In this document: in pieces, positions 25,674-35,314 of the stretch
Layout: every line of letters starts with the position of its first letter
Numbering within the stretch: position 1 is the stretch's first letter
From: JAEUHQ01 sp964538915
GTDB lineage: Bacteria; Planctomycetota; UBA1135; UBA2386
Reading direction: 5' to 3'
Assembly (NCBI GenBank): GCA_964538915.1
Contig: CAZIFB010000023.1
Coordinates: forward strand, 1 to 64,000
Length of the DNA stretch: 64,000 bases
Made by a program: the position numbers and the translations under genes
Notes under the pieces: generated by a model
What the model was told of the DNA's origin: nothing
The model's input: the letters and a program-made list of their open reading frames with translations, nothing else
The model's database searches: none

Positions 25674-28600
25674 ATGCCCTCGCCCACCCTCGCGCTGCTC
25701 GCCCTGCTCGCGCCACAAGAGCCGGCGGCTCCCCCGACGCGACCGTTGTCGTTCGAACGGCAGGTGCTGTCGGACCGGTTCCTGTGCGAAGGCGCCGGGT
25801 TCGGCGACCTCGACGGCGACGGCGACGCCGACGTCGTCGCCGGACCATGGTGGTACGAAGGCCCGGAGTTCACGCAGCGCCACGCGCTGTATCCCGAGAA
25901 GCAGTTCCACCGACTGCACTACTCGGACAACTTCTTCGCGTGGGTCCGCGACGTCGACGGCGACGGGCACAACGACGTCTTCTGCGTCGGCTTCCCGGGC
26001 CAGGACGCGTTCTGGTTGCGCAACCCCGGCGAAAAGGACGGTGAGTGGGTACGCCACGTCGTGTTCCAGGGCATCGACAACGAGTCGCCCGAGTTCGTGG
26101 ACCTCACCGGCGACGGCAAGCCCGAACTCGTCTGCCAGAACAACGACCGGCTCGGCTGGATCCAGGCGGACTGGAACGATCCGAAGAAGGCGTGGACGTT
26201 CCACACGGCGCTCGGCAAGGGCGCGGGCGCGGCGTTCACGCACGGGCTAGGTGCCGGCGACATCGACGGCGACGGGCGCCGCGACATCGTGACGGCGCGC
26301 GGCTGGTACGCGCAGCCGAAGGAACTCACGTGCGATCCGGAGTGGACCTTCCACGCGGTCCCGTTCTCACCCGGTCACGGCGGCGCGCAGATGCTCGTCA
26401 CCGACGTCGACGGCGACGGCGATGCCGATGTCGTGACTTCGTACTCCGCGCACGGCTGGGGCCTCGCGTGGTTCGAGCAGCAGGAGGCAGGCGCCTTCGT
26501 CGCGCACGAACTGATGCCGGCGAAGCCCGCCCCGGGCAATGTCAGCGAGCTGCACGCGCTCTGCCTGTGCGACCTCGACGGCGATGGCCTGCAGGACGTC
26601 GTGACGGGCAAGCGCTGGTGGTCCCACGGCCCGACGAAGGACGGCAACGCCGACGGCGCAAACGATCCGGCGATCCTGCTGGGTCTCCTGCTTCGTCGCG
26701 ACGGCAAGAGCGCGCGCTACGAGGTGACGGTGCTCGACGGCGATTCCGGTGTCGGCACGCAGGTCGTCGCGGGTGACGTCGACGGCGACGGCGACACGGA
26801 CGTGGTGGTCGGCAACAAGAAGGGCACGTTCGTGCTCCGCCAGCAGGAGCCGAAGAAGGTCGGCAAAGCACCGGCGGCCGTCGGCGAGCCTCCCGACCTC
26901 GACTTCGAGAGCGGTTCGCTGCGCGGATGGACCGCGACCGGCAACGCCTTCGAGGGCCAGCCGATCCGCGGCGACACCGTCGCCGCGCGTCGCGCGAAGA
27001 TGCGGAGCGCACACCAGGGCGAGTTCTGGGTCGGAGGCTACGAACTGCTCGGCGACGAACCGACCGGTACGCTGACGTCGAACCCGTTCCCGGTGACCGG
27101 CGCGTGGGCGACGTTCCTGGTCGGCGGCGGCGAAACCGACGCGACGCGGGTCGAAGTGCTCGATGCCGCCGACGACCGCGTGCTGTTCTCCGCGCACGGC
27201 ACCAACCGCGAAACGATGGAACCGGTGCTGCTCGACCTGCGCGCGCACGCCGGGAAGTCGCTGCGCATCCGCCTCGTCGACGAAACGAGCGGCGGCTGGG
27301 GCCATGTGAACTTCGACGCATTCCTGTTCCACGACGCGCCGGTGCGCGGGACGCTGCCCGACTCGATCGGCGGCCTCGCGCCCGCGGAAGCGGCGCGCGC
27401 GATGACGGCCCTGCCCGGCTTCCAGGTCGATCTGATCGCCGCAGAGCCCGACCTACACCAGCCCGTCGCGCTCTGGGTCGACCAGCGCGCGCGACTCTGG
27501 GTCGCCGAGGCGTACAGCTACCCGACCCGCCGCGAGGACAAGGACGCGAGGGACACGATCCTGGTGTTCGAGGATCGCGATCACGACGGCAGCTACGAGA
27601 GCCGCACGGTGTTCTTCGACAAGCTGAACCTCGTGAGCGGCCTCGCGTGCGGCTTCGGAGGCGTCTGGGTCGGCGCCGCGCCGCACCTCCTGTTCATCCC
27701 CGACGCGAACGGCGACCTCGTGCCCGACGGGCCGCCCGAGGTCGTGCTCGACGGCTTCGGCTACGAGGACACGCACGAGACGCTCAACAGCTTCACCTGG
27801 GGCCCCGACGGCTGGCTCTACGGCACGCACGGCGTCTTCACCGAGAGCAACGTCGGCGTCCCGGGCACTCCGGCCGATCGCCGCGTCGCGCTGACGTGCG
27901 GCGTGTGGCGTTTCCAGCCGCAGCGCCGCGAGTTCGAAGTGTTCGCGTACGGCACGAGCAACCCCTGGGGCGTCGACTTCGACGAGCGCGGCGAAGCGTT
28001 CCTCGCGTGCTGCGTGATCCCGCACCTGTGGCACATGGCGCAGGGTGGGCGTTTCCGCCGGCAGAGCGGCAGCCACGCCGACCCGCACCCGTGGATCGAG
28101 ATCGCGACGATCGCCGACCACCTGCACTACGCGGGCAGCACGCGCGACCACGCGTGGTGGGGCCGGGAGCGGGCCGTCGTCGACCCCGGCACCGACGCGG
28201 CGGGCGGCGGCCACGCCCACTGCGGCACGCTCATCTACAAGGGCGACGCGTTCCCGCCCGAGTTCCGCGGCGCGATGCTGTTCCACAACATCCACGGCAA
28301 CCGCGTCAACCAGGACCGCCTCGAACGCCGCGGTTCGGGCTACGTCGGCCACCACGCTCCCGATCTCGTGAAGGCGAACGATCCGTGGTTCCGCGGCGTG
28401 GCGCTGCGGCAGGGTGCGGCCGGCGAGGTCTTCTTCATCGACTGGTACGACAAGCTCGCGTGCCACCGCGAGAAGCCGGAGCTCTGGGATCGCACGAACG
28501 GCCGCATGTACCGCCTGAGCTACGGCGCGCCCCGCGGAGTGGACGTCGCGTTCGACGCAGAGACCGACGATCAGCTCGCGGCGGCCCAGGCGAGCACCGA

Positions 28601-30842
28601 CGAGTTCGTGGTCTCGCACTCGCGCCGCATCCTGCAGGAACGCGGAACGATCGCCGCGTCGGCGACGCGCACTCTGCTCGACATGCTGCACGGCCACGCC
28701 GACCCGTTCGCCAGGCTGCGCGCCCTGTGGGCACTGCATCTCACGAACGGCCTCGACGCCGCCGAACTGCTCGCCCTGCTCGCGAACACGAACGAAGACC
28801 TGCGCGCCTGGGCCGTCCGCATCGCGGCGGAGCGCACCGATCGCTTCCCGACGGTGATGGCCGCCCTGCCCGCCATGGCGCGCACCGAGGGCTCGCCGGC
28901 GGTGCGCCTCGCACTCGCCTCGGCGCTCCAACGGCTGCCGGTGAAGGCGCGCCGCGACCTCGCCGCCGCGCTGCTCGCCCACGGCGAGGACAACGGTGAC
29001 CACAACATCCCGACGGTGCTCTGGTACGGCGTCGAACCGACCGCTGCGGTCGCCGGCGAGGACTTCGTGCAGCTCGCGCGGGACGCATCGCTCGCGAAGG
29101 TCCGGACCCTGATGTGGCGCCGCGCCGCGCTCGGCGACGAAGCGCAGCGGTCCCGCCTCGTCGCGATGCTCGCCAACGCCGATTCCCCGCATGCGGAGAT
29201 CCTTCGGGCGATCGTCGCGGCGATGCGGGACGAACCGGGCATGGTCGCACCGAAAGGCTGGAGCTCGACCAGTGGCGCACTGCTCGCGAGCCGCGACGAG
29301 GCCGTTCGCGATCTCGCGGGTGAGATCGCACTCGCGTTCGGCGACATGAACCTCGCCCCGACCTTCCGGGCGCGGCTCGCCGACGCAACCGTTCCCACGC
29401 CCCGCCGCATCGCGGCGCTCGACGGTCTCGTGCGGCTGCGCGATCCCGCCACCGGGCCCGTCCTGCTGCACCTGCTCGACCAGCCGGACATGCGTCGCGC
29501 GGCGCTGAACGCACTCGGCGCGTACGACCTCCCCGACGCACCGGCGCGTGTCCTGGCCGTCCTCGACGCCCTCGACGCGACGGACCGCGAACTCGCCCTC
29601 ACCACGCTCGCCGCGCGCCCCACGTCGGCGCGCGTGCTGCTGGAGTCGATCGTCGCCGGCACCACGAGCGCACGGCTGCTCGACGCGGCGAGCCTGCGGC
29701 GTCAGCTCCGTTCGCTCGGCGACCCCGACGTCGAGGCGCTCCTGCAGCGGGCCTGGGGCCGCAGCGTGCGCCCGGACGAAGGCGCCGCCGAAGACATCGC
29801 ACGCTACAAGCAGCTGTTGACGCCGGCGTTCCTCGCCGAGGCCGACCGTTCCAACGGCCGCGCGATCTTCGCGCGCACCTGCCAGGCGTGTCACAAGCTG
29901 TTCGACCAGGGCGGAACGCTCGCGCCGGATCTGACCGGCAGCAACCGCGGCGACGTCGACTACCTGCTCGCGAACATCGTCGATCCGAGCGCCGAGGTCG
30001 GCCGTGAGTACCAGCTCGTCACCGCGCGCCTCGCCGACGGCCGCGTGTTCGCCGGCAACATCGTGAAGGACACCGCGGCGGCGGTCACGCTGAAGACGCT
30101 CGCCGGCACGCAGGTGATTCCGCGTGCCGACCTGGCGACGGGCACGAAGGAGAATCCCGCGATCGCCTACTCGCCGGTGTCGCTGATGCCCCCGGGGCAG
30201 TTGCAGATGCTGGCCGACACCGACGTTCGCGACCTGATCGCGTACCTGATGAGCAAGCAGCAGGTACCGATCGCGGCGTCACGCGAGAACCTCGGCACGT
30301 TCTTCGACGGCCGCTCCCTCGCCGGCTGGAGCGCGAACCCGGCCGTGTGGCACGTCGAAGACGGCGAACTCGTCGGCAGCACCGCCACCGGCATCCCGCA
30401 CAACGACTTCGCACAGAGCGATCTGCTGCTCGGCGACTTCCGGCTCGAACTCGAGGTGAAGCTGTCGCCGGACACCGCGAACTCAGGCATCCAGTTCCGC
30501 AGCGTCGGACTCCCGGACGGCGAGATGCGCGGTTACCAGGCGGACATCGGCGCGGGCTGGTGGGGCCTGCTCTACGAGGAGAACGGGCGGGCCGTCCTGC
30601 AGAAGGCGGCCGCGAACCCCGTCCGCGTCGGCGAGTGGAACGACTACGAGATCCTCGCCACCGGCAGTCGTGTACAGCTCGCGATCAACGGCGTTCGCAC
30701 CGTCGATTTCACCGACGAGGCCGGACTGCGCCGCGGCATCGTCGCGCTCCAGGTCCACTCCGGCGGACCGACCGAAGTGCGCTTCCGCAGGTTCCGGCTC
30801 GAAGTCGACCCGCAGCCCGAGCTTCGCAGCGTGAGACGCTGA
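25674..30842 (+). CDS. Giant PVC-type dehydrogenase with FG-GAP, HEAT, cytochrome c and DUF1080-like domains
   Basis: A 1722-residue protein, probably exported (short hydrophobic N-terminus MPSPTLALLALLA). Domains in order: FG-GAP/VCBS repeats (DLDGDGDADVVAGPWWYEG and at least five further D-D-GDG loops to about 385); a jelly-roll-like segment starting DLDFESGSLRGW; the PVC membrane-bound dehydrogenase propeller (LPGFQVDLIAAEPDLHQPVA, about 580-950); HEAT-like helices to about 1370; a cytochrome-c domain with CQACH at 1403-1407 and the PVC motif YLLANIVDPSAEVGREY; and a DUF1080/3-keto-disaccharide-hydrolase-like domain (FFDGRSLAGWS, SGIQFRS, GEWNDYEI) from about 1540. Substrates are probably sugars or glycans; electron flow through the haem is inferred. 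Confidence 0.87.
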   Translation: MPSPTLALLALLAPQEPAAPPTRPLSFERQVLSDRFLCEGAGFGDLDGDGDADVVAGPWWYEGPEFTQRHALYPEKQFHRLHYSDNFFAWVRDVDGDGHNDVFCVGFPGQDAFWLRNPGEKDGEWVRHVVFQGIDNESPEFVDLTGDGKPELVCQNNDRLGWIQADWNDPKKAWTFHTALGKGAGAAFTHGLGAGDIDGDGRRDIVTARGWYAQPKELTCDPEWTFHAVPFSPGHGGAQMLVTDVDGDGDADVVTSYSAHGWGLAWFEQQEAGAFVAHELMPAKPAPGNVSELHALCLCDLDGDGLQDVVTGKRWWSHGPTKDGNADGANDPAILLGLLLRRDGKSARYEVTVLDGDSGVGTQVVAGDVDGDGDTDVVVGNKKGTFVLRQQEPKKVGKAPAAVGEPPDLDFESGSLRGWTATGNAFEGQPIRGDTVAARRAKMRSAHQGEFWVGGYELLGDEPTGTLTSNPFPVTGAWATFLVGGGETDATRVEVLDAADDRVLFSAHGTNRETMEPVLLDLRAHAGKSLRIRLVDETSGGWGHVNFDAFLFHDAPVRGTLPDSIGGLAPAEAARAMTALPGFQVDLIAAEPDLHQPVALWVDQRARLWVAEAYSYPTRREDKDARDTILVFEDRDHDGSYESRTVFFDKLNLVSGLACGFGGVWVGAAPHLLFIPDANGDLVPDGPPEVVLDGFGYEDTHETLNSFTWGPDGWLYGTHGVFTESNVGVPGTPADRRVALTCGVWRFQPQRREFEVFAYGTSNPWGVDFDERGEAFLACCVIPHLWHMAQGGRFRRQSGSHADPHPWIEIATIADHLHYAGSTRDHAWWGRERAVVDPGTDAAGGGHAHCGTLIYKGDAFPPEFRGAMLFHNIHGNRVNQDRLERRGSGYVGHHAPDLVKANDPWFRGVALRQGAAGEVFFIDWYDKLACHREKPELWDRTNGRMYRLSYGAPRGVDVAFDAETDDQLAAAQASTDEFVVSHSRRILQERGTIAASATRTLLDMLHGHADPFARLRALWALHLTNGLDAAELLALLANTNEDLRAWAVRIAAERTDRFPTVMAALPAMARTEGSPAVRLALASALQRLPVKARRDLAAALLAHGEDNGDHNIPTVLWYGVEPTAAVAGEDFVQLARDASLAKVRTLMWRRAALGDEAQRSRLVAMLANADSPHAEILRAIVAAMRDEPGMVAPKGWSSTSGALLASRDEAVRDLAGEIALAFGDMNLAPTFRARLADATVPTPRRIAALDGLVRLRDPATGPVLLHLLDQPDMRRAALNALGAYDLPDAPARVLAVLDALDATDRELALTTLAARPTSARVLLESIVAGTTSARLLDAASLRRQLRSLGDPDVEALLQRAWGRSVRPDEGAAEDIARYKQLLTPAFLAEADRSNGRAIFARTCQACHKLFDQGGTLAPDLTGSNRGDVDYLLANIVDPSAEVGREYQLVTARLADGRVFAGNIVKDTAAAVTLKTLAGTQVIPRADLATGTKENPAIAYSPVSLMPPGQLQMLADTDVRDLIAYLMSKQQVPIAASRENLGTFFDGRSLAGWSANPAVWHVEDGELVGSTATGIPHNDFAQSDLLLGDFRLELEVKLSPDTANSGIQFRSVGLPDGEMRGYQADIGAGWWGLLYEENGRAVLQKAAANPVRVGEWNDYEILATGSRVQLAINGVRTVDFTDEAGLRRGIVALQVHSGGPTEVRFRRFRLEVDPQPELRSVRR

Positions 30843-30857
30843 GCGCGAGTCCGCGCG

Positions 30858-33500
30858 TCACTGCACGTCGATCGATCGAACGTTCGAACTCGGCAGCGGC
30901 CACGGGTCCGCGGCGGTCAGGTCGTACGCGATGGCCTGCACGTGGAAGTCCGGCCACGGCAACGGCGGGATCGTCCACGACACGGAGTCCGTTCCCGCGT
31001 CGAACAGGCGCGGATCGGTCCAGACGATTTCGCTGAACGCGTTGCCGATGCCGAGATCGACGATGCCGGGCGCCGACGACGGCGCGTTGCTCGTACTGAA
31101 GCCGATCATCGCGATCGACCACGACGGGAGGGAGCCGGTGCCGCAGTGGACCTGGAACGTCCACGACGGCGTGATCCACGGCGGCGCCGCGACGACGAGC
31201 GGGCCCGTCGTCGGGCTGACCTGGATGACCGTCACACCGCTGCCGCCGACGGAGTTCCAGACCGACAGACCGTACCACGACGGCTGCAGTCCCTGCGGCG
31301 GGTACACGCGCATCTCCGTGGGGCTCACGATCTCGAACCAGCCGAGATGCCAGTTCGCCGGCGTCGTGTCGGTGATCGAGTAGAGGCCGAAGCGCACGCT
31401 GGTCGCGGTGTCCAGCCGTTCGCCCGTGACGACGATCGGCACGTTGCCGACGTTCGGCACGTTCGTCGAGCTGACGCCGGTCACCGCGGGACGGCGCGGG
31501 AACGACGGGAGTCCGTAGGTCGGGAACAGATCGTCGGTCGGCCACGACGGCACCGCGTCGATCAGGTCGTTCAGGTAGTCGAAGTCGGTCGCCGCGTCGC
31601 CGCGATTCACGAGCACGGTGACCGAGATGCCGTCGGTGCGCCAGAACGTGCGCGTCTTGCAGTCGGACAGGTCCCCGCTCTTGTTGTAGACGACCACGCC
31701 GTTCGGCCGCTGGCTCCAGCTGAACGAACCCGGCGTGCTCTGGGTGATCGGCTCGTACGGCCCCGCCGGGAACGTGTGCTGCGCCAGCATGCTCGCCTGC
31801 CGCGTCTGGTCGAGGACGATCCAATCCGCGCCGAGACCGAACGTGCCGGCCATCACGCGTGCCCAATCGACCGCCGAGAAGGCCATGCCGCCCGAACCGT
31901 CGGCCAGACCGAGGTCGGCGGACCACTGCGACGCCTTGCGCGTCTGCGCGGTCACGAGGTTGCTCTTCAGGAGGTAGAGCTCGGGCGCCTGCCCACGCAG
32001 TTCGCCGACCGCGAGGTTCGCGGAGAGCGACGCGGCGACGCGAGCGCGGTTGATGCCGAACGGCGTGTACAGGTTGTTCTGCAGCCACGTCTGCATCGAC
32101 TGGCCGGAGACGTGTCGGACGACCTGGCTGGCGAGCAGGAAGCCCGTGTTGCAGTAGGAGGCCGCGGTTCCCGGCTGGAACCAGTACGGTCGGCTCGACA
32201 GCCAGTCGACGGCCTGCGCGTGACTCGCCGGCAGCGGCGCGTTCCCCGCGCCCGAGTAGGAGTACTCGGCCGCCTGGATGCCCGAGTAGTTGCGCTCCAT
32301 CCCGCTCGTGTACTCGAGGCAGTTCAGCAGCGAGACGTTGCCGAAGTTGGTACCGCCGGTCGTCAGCCCGAGGATCGACTTCGGCTTCTGCGACAACGTC
32401 ACCTGGCCGTCCTGCACCAGCTTGTGCACCGCGATCGCCGTGAGCACCTTCGTCATGCTGGCGATCCGGAACAGACTCGTCGGCTGCGTCGCGTGGGTCC
32501 CGGTCTCGCCCCACGTGTAGCCGCGCGCGAACACGAGGCGGCCGTCCTTGGTGATCGCGATCGCGGCGTTGCGAGCGCGTTCGGTGTGCAGGAGCCACGT
32601 CATGTAGGTGTCGAACGCCGCGAATTCCGAGCGCGCGACGCCGGTCGTCAGGTCCGTTCGCGCCAGCGGTGTCGCGTGTTGCGCGAACGAGCCGGCGACG
32701 CGCAAGCCCGTGCCCGATCCGCCGGACGCGATGATCTGCGGATTCCGGCCGAAGCCGATCTGCGTCGCATTCGTGCTCTGCCACGACGCCGATGTCTGAC
32801 CCGAGTACACCGCGTCCGAACCGACGCGGTCGTCGCGCCAGACAGATACGTATTGCTGGCTGTCGGACATGCCGAGCGCGGCCAAGCGCGCCTCTGCCTC
32901 CTGCATCGCGCTGCTCGTCTCGTCGAACGCCGCGGCATCGGCGTCGAGCACGTGCCCCCACGAGTCACCGCTCGTGTTCGGTTCGAAGACGGCGGTGTAC
33001 CAGGGCGACGACTGGGTGTTGTAGACGTCGACGCTCACCGGCCAGCGCCCGAGATCGCGCTGCTGGCCGCAGGTCGTCTCGAAGCTCGATGCCGTGTTGC
33101 CGAACAACTCGACGACCGACGCACCGTCCGAGACGAACACGGCAGCGAACACGATGTCGCTCCCGGTGCCGGCGGCGGTCACGAGCTTCGCCCGGTAACC
33201 CTGACCGATCCACGTCGTGCGCTGCGTCAGGTACTGCGTCAGCGTCATGCCGTGACCTGCGACCCACGACGGCCCCGTCGCGAGCCGCCACACCGCCGAG
33301 TAGCGCTGCGTCGACAGACCACCGGAGACGGCGAGCTGTTCGAGGCGGTACCCCTGCGCACGCAGCGTCGTGTACTGCGTCTGGTGCGACGTCGCCGTCA
33401 CCCCGTGGTAGGCGACGATCTGGGCAACCGCGGTCAGTGCGAACAGGGCCGACGCCGCGGCGATCCGCAGCGCTGCGAAGAGGGACGGGAAGGAGGGCAT
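30858..33500 (-). CDS. Exported beta-lactamase-fold serine hydrolase with tandem-repeat N-domain
   Basis: An 880-residue exported protein (signal MPSFPSLFAALRIAAASALFALTAVAQ). Residues about 27-125 contain two clear copies of a repeat ending GYR(L/A) followed by a strand and YSAVW or FAAVF (bacterial tandem repeat domain 1-like), with a more divergent one later. Residues about 310-600 are a class-C beta-lactamase/DD-peptidase fold with Ser348-Met-Thr-Lys351 (SxxK) and the YCNTGFLL (YxN-type) motif. After it come an IPT-like region and the C-terminal beta domain shared with the beta-helix and VCBS proteins. The repeat plus SxxK architecture resembles fungal polyglycine hydrolases, so a peptidase role is possible. 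Stops 15 bp from the convergent giant gene. Confidence 0.82.
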   Translation of the reverse strand: MPSFPSLFAALRIAAASALFALTAVAQIVAYHGVTATSHQTQYTTLRAQGYRLEQLAVSGGLSTQRYSAVWRLATGPSWVAGHGMTLTQYLTQRTTWIGQGYRAKLVTAAGTGSDIVFAAVFVSDGASVVELFGNTASSFETTCGQQRDLGRWPVSVDVYNTQSSPWYTAVFEPNTSGDSWGHVLDADAAAFDETSSAMQEAEARLAALGMSDSQQYVSVWRDDRVGSDAVYSGQTSASWQSTNATQIGFGRNPQIIASGGSGTGLRVAGSFAQHATPLARTDLTTGVARSEFAAFDTYMTWLLHTERARNAAIAITKDGRLVFARGYTWGETGTHATQPTSLFRIASMTKVLTAIAVHKLVQDGQVTLSQKPKSILGLTTGGTNFGNVSLLNCLEYTSGMERNYSGIQAAEYSYSGAGNAPLPASHAQAVDWLSSRPYWFQPGTAASYCNTGFLLASQVVRHVSGQSMQTWLQNNLYTPFGINRARVAASLSANLAVGELRGQAPELYLLKSNLVTAQTRKASQWSADLGLADGSGGMAFSAVDWARVMAGTFGLGADWIVLDQTRQASMLAQHTFPAGPYEPITQSTPGSFSWSQRPNGVVVYNKSGDLSDCKTRTFWRTDGISVTVLVNRGDAATDFDYLNDLIDAVPSWPTDDLFPTYGLPSFPRRPAVTGVSSTNVPNVGNVPIVVTGERLDTATSVRFGLYSITDTTPANWHLGWFEIVSPTEMRVYPPQGLQPSWYGLSVWNSVGGSGVTVIQVSPTTGPLVVAAPPWITPSWTFQVHCGTGSLPSWSIAMIGFSTSNAPSSAPGIVDLGIGNAFSEIVWTDPRLFDAGTDSVSWTIPPLPWPDFHVQAIAYDLTAADPWPLPSSNVRSIDVQ

Positions 33501-33641
33501 CGAAAGGAAGCAGCGAACCGCCGGCCCTCCGTGTTCGCGGATTCCGGGAGAACCACCCGCAGTCTCCCGCTGAGACCGATGCCATCGCGGCGACGGGCAC
33601 ATCGCCGCCCGATGCGGTCGCGCGTGTTACGTTCGTTCGGC

Positions 33642-35252
33642 ATGCCGCAGTCCACCGAAACGACGAAGACCTCGCCCGCCGTCCGACTGCCCGACGATCT
33701 CGCCTCGGCATCCGGCGCCGTACTCACCCCGGAAGCGCTCGCGTTCGTGACCGACCTGCAGCGACGCTTCGGCCCGCGCCGCAAGGCGCTGCTCGAGCGG
33801 AGGAAGGACGTGAACCAGCGCCTCGCGGCCGGCGCGCTTCCCGATTTCCTGCCGGAGACGAAGTGGGTCCGCACATCGGAGTGGCGCGTGGCGCCCGTGC
33901 CCGCGGAGTTGCTCGACCGCCGCGTCGAGATCACGGGCCCGGTCGAACGGAAGATGGTCATCAACGCGCTGAACAGCGGCGCCGACGTCTTCATGGCGGA
34001 CTTCGAGGACAGCTGCGCCCCGACGTTCCGCAACGTGATCGAGGGCCAGCAGAACCTGTCCGACGCGGTGCGTCGCACGATCGCCTTCACCGACGAGAAG
34101 ACGGGCAAGCGTTACGCGCTCGCCGAGAAGGTCGCGGTGCTGTTCGTCCGCCCGCGCGGCTGGCACCTCGAGGAGAAGCACGTGCTCGTCGACGGGCAGC
34201 CGGTGTCCGGTTCGCTGTTCGACTTCGGCCTCTTCTTCTTCCACAACGCCAAGGAGCAGCTCGCGCGCGGCACGGCGCCGTACTTCTACCTGCCGAAGAT
34301 GGAGAGCCACCTCGAGGCGAGACTCTGGAACGACGTGTTCGCGTACGCGCAGCACGCTCTCGGGATCCCGCACGGGACGATCAAGGCGACCGTCCTGATC
34401 GAGACGATCCTCGGTTCGTTCGTGATGGACGAGATCCTCCACGAACTGCGCGACCACTCGGCCGGACTCAACTGCGGCCGGTGGGACTACATCTTCTCGT
34501 TCATCAAGAAGCTCGGTCACGACGCCGCGCGCGTGATGCCCGACCGCGCGACGGTGACGATGGAGCAGCACTTCCTCCGCAGCTACAGCCGCCTCCTGAT
34601 CGAGACGTGCCACCGCCGCGGCGCGTTCGCCATGGGCGGCATGGCCGCGCAGATCCCGATCAAGAACGACGCCGAAGCGAACGAACGCGCAATGGCGAAG
34701 GTGCGCGCCGACAAGCAGCGCGAGGCGAAGGACGGCCACGACGGCACATGGGTCGCGCACCCCGGACTCGTCGCGATCGCACGCGAACAGTTCGACGCGG
34801 TGCTCGCCGGCCGCAAGAACCAGCTCGAGGTCCGTCTGCCCGACCTGCGCGTGACGCAGCAGGACCTGCTGCAAGTGCCTGCCGGTCAGATCACCGAAGG
34901 CGGCCTGCGACAGAACCTCGCGGTCGGCGTCCGCTACACCGAGGCATGGCTGCGCGGCAGCGGCTGCGTGCCGATCTTCAACCTCATGGAAGACGCGGCG
35001 ACCGCCGAGATCTCGCGCACGCAGGTCTGGCAGTGGCGCCACCACGGTGCTCGTCTCGCCGACGGCCGCGTGATCGACGCCGCGCTCGTGCGCACGACAC
35101 TCGCCGACGAAGTCGCGAAGGTGCGCGCCGAACTCGGCGACGAGGCCTTCGGCAAGAGCCGCTTCGCCGACGCAGCGAGCCTGTTCGAGTCGCTGATCCT
35201 CGCCGACGAACTGCCCGAGTGGCTGACGGTGCCCGCCTACGCGCACCTCTGA
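33642..35252 (+). CDS. aceB: Malate synthase A
   Basis: Condenses glyoxylate with acetyl-CoA to malate in the glyoxylate shunt. The 536-residue length matches the A isoform. Signature segments are MADFEDSCAPT at 118-128 (metal- and glyoxylate-binding acids), LFVRPRGWHLEEKHV, YFYLPKMESHLEARLWNDVF and CGRWDYIFSFIK, then GGMAAQIPIK and NLMEDAATAEISRTQVWQW. The start is the ATG giving MPQSTETT. Isocitrate lyase follows after 62 bp, so acetate or fatty-acid carbon use is indicated. Divergent from the serine hydrolase gene with a 141-bp gap. Confidence 0.96.
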   Translation: MPQSTETTKTSPAVRLPDDLASASGAVLTPEALAFVTDLQRRFGPRRKALLERRKDVNQRLAAGALPDFLPETKWVRTSEWRVAPVPAELLDRRVEITGPVERKMVINALNSGADVFMADFEDSCAPTFRNVIEGQQNLSDAVRRTIAFTDEKTGKRYALAEKVAVLFVRPRGWHLEEKHVLVDGQPVSGSLFDFGLFFFHNAKEQLARGTAPYFYLPKMESHLEARLWNDVFAYAQHALGIPHGTIKATVLIETILGSFVMDEILHELRDHSAGLNCGRWDYIFSFIKKLGHDAARVMPDRATVTMEQHFLRSYSRLLIETCHRRGAFAMGGMAAQIPIKNDAEANERAMAKVRADKQREAKDGHDGTWVAHPGLVAIAREQFDAVLAGRKNQLEVRLPDLRVTQQDLLQVPAGQITEGGLRQNLAVGVRYTEAWLRGSGCVPIFNLMEDAATAEISRTQVWQWRHHGARLADGRVIDAALVRTTLADEVAKVRAELGDEAFGKSRFADAASLFESLILADELPEWLTVPAYAHL

Positions 35253-35314
35253 TAGCGCCTTCTCTTCGTTCTCCTCTCGCTCTTTCTTCTCCCGACTCTC
35301 GTTCTTTCCCACCC
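35253..35314 (+). promoter_or_regulatory. Pyrimidine-rich aceB-aceA spacer without Shine-Dalgarno
   Basis: Only 9 of 62 bases are purines by my count, in a genome segment otherwise rich in mixed GC. No purine-rich ribosome-binding site precedes the aceA ATG. The tract could be an S1-type unstructured translation leader or a Rho/processing site. Confidence 0.45.

Noticed and set aside
33501..33641. Riboswitch or structured leader before aceB
   Set aside because: Only short imperfect dyads seen; nothing matching a known riboswitch core.
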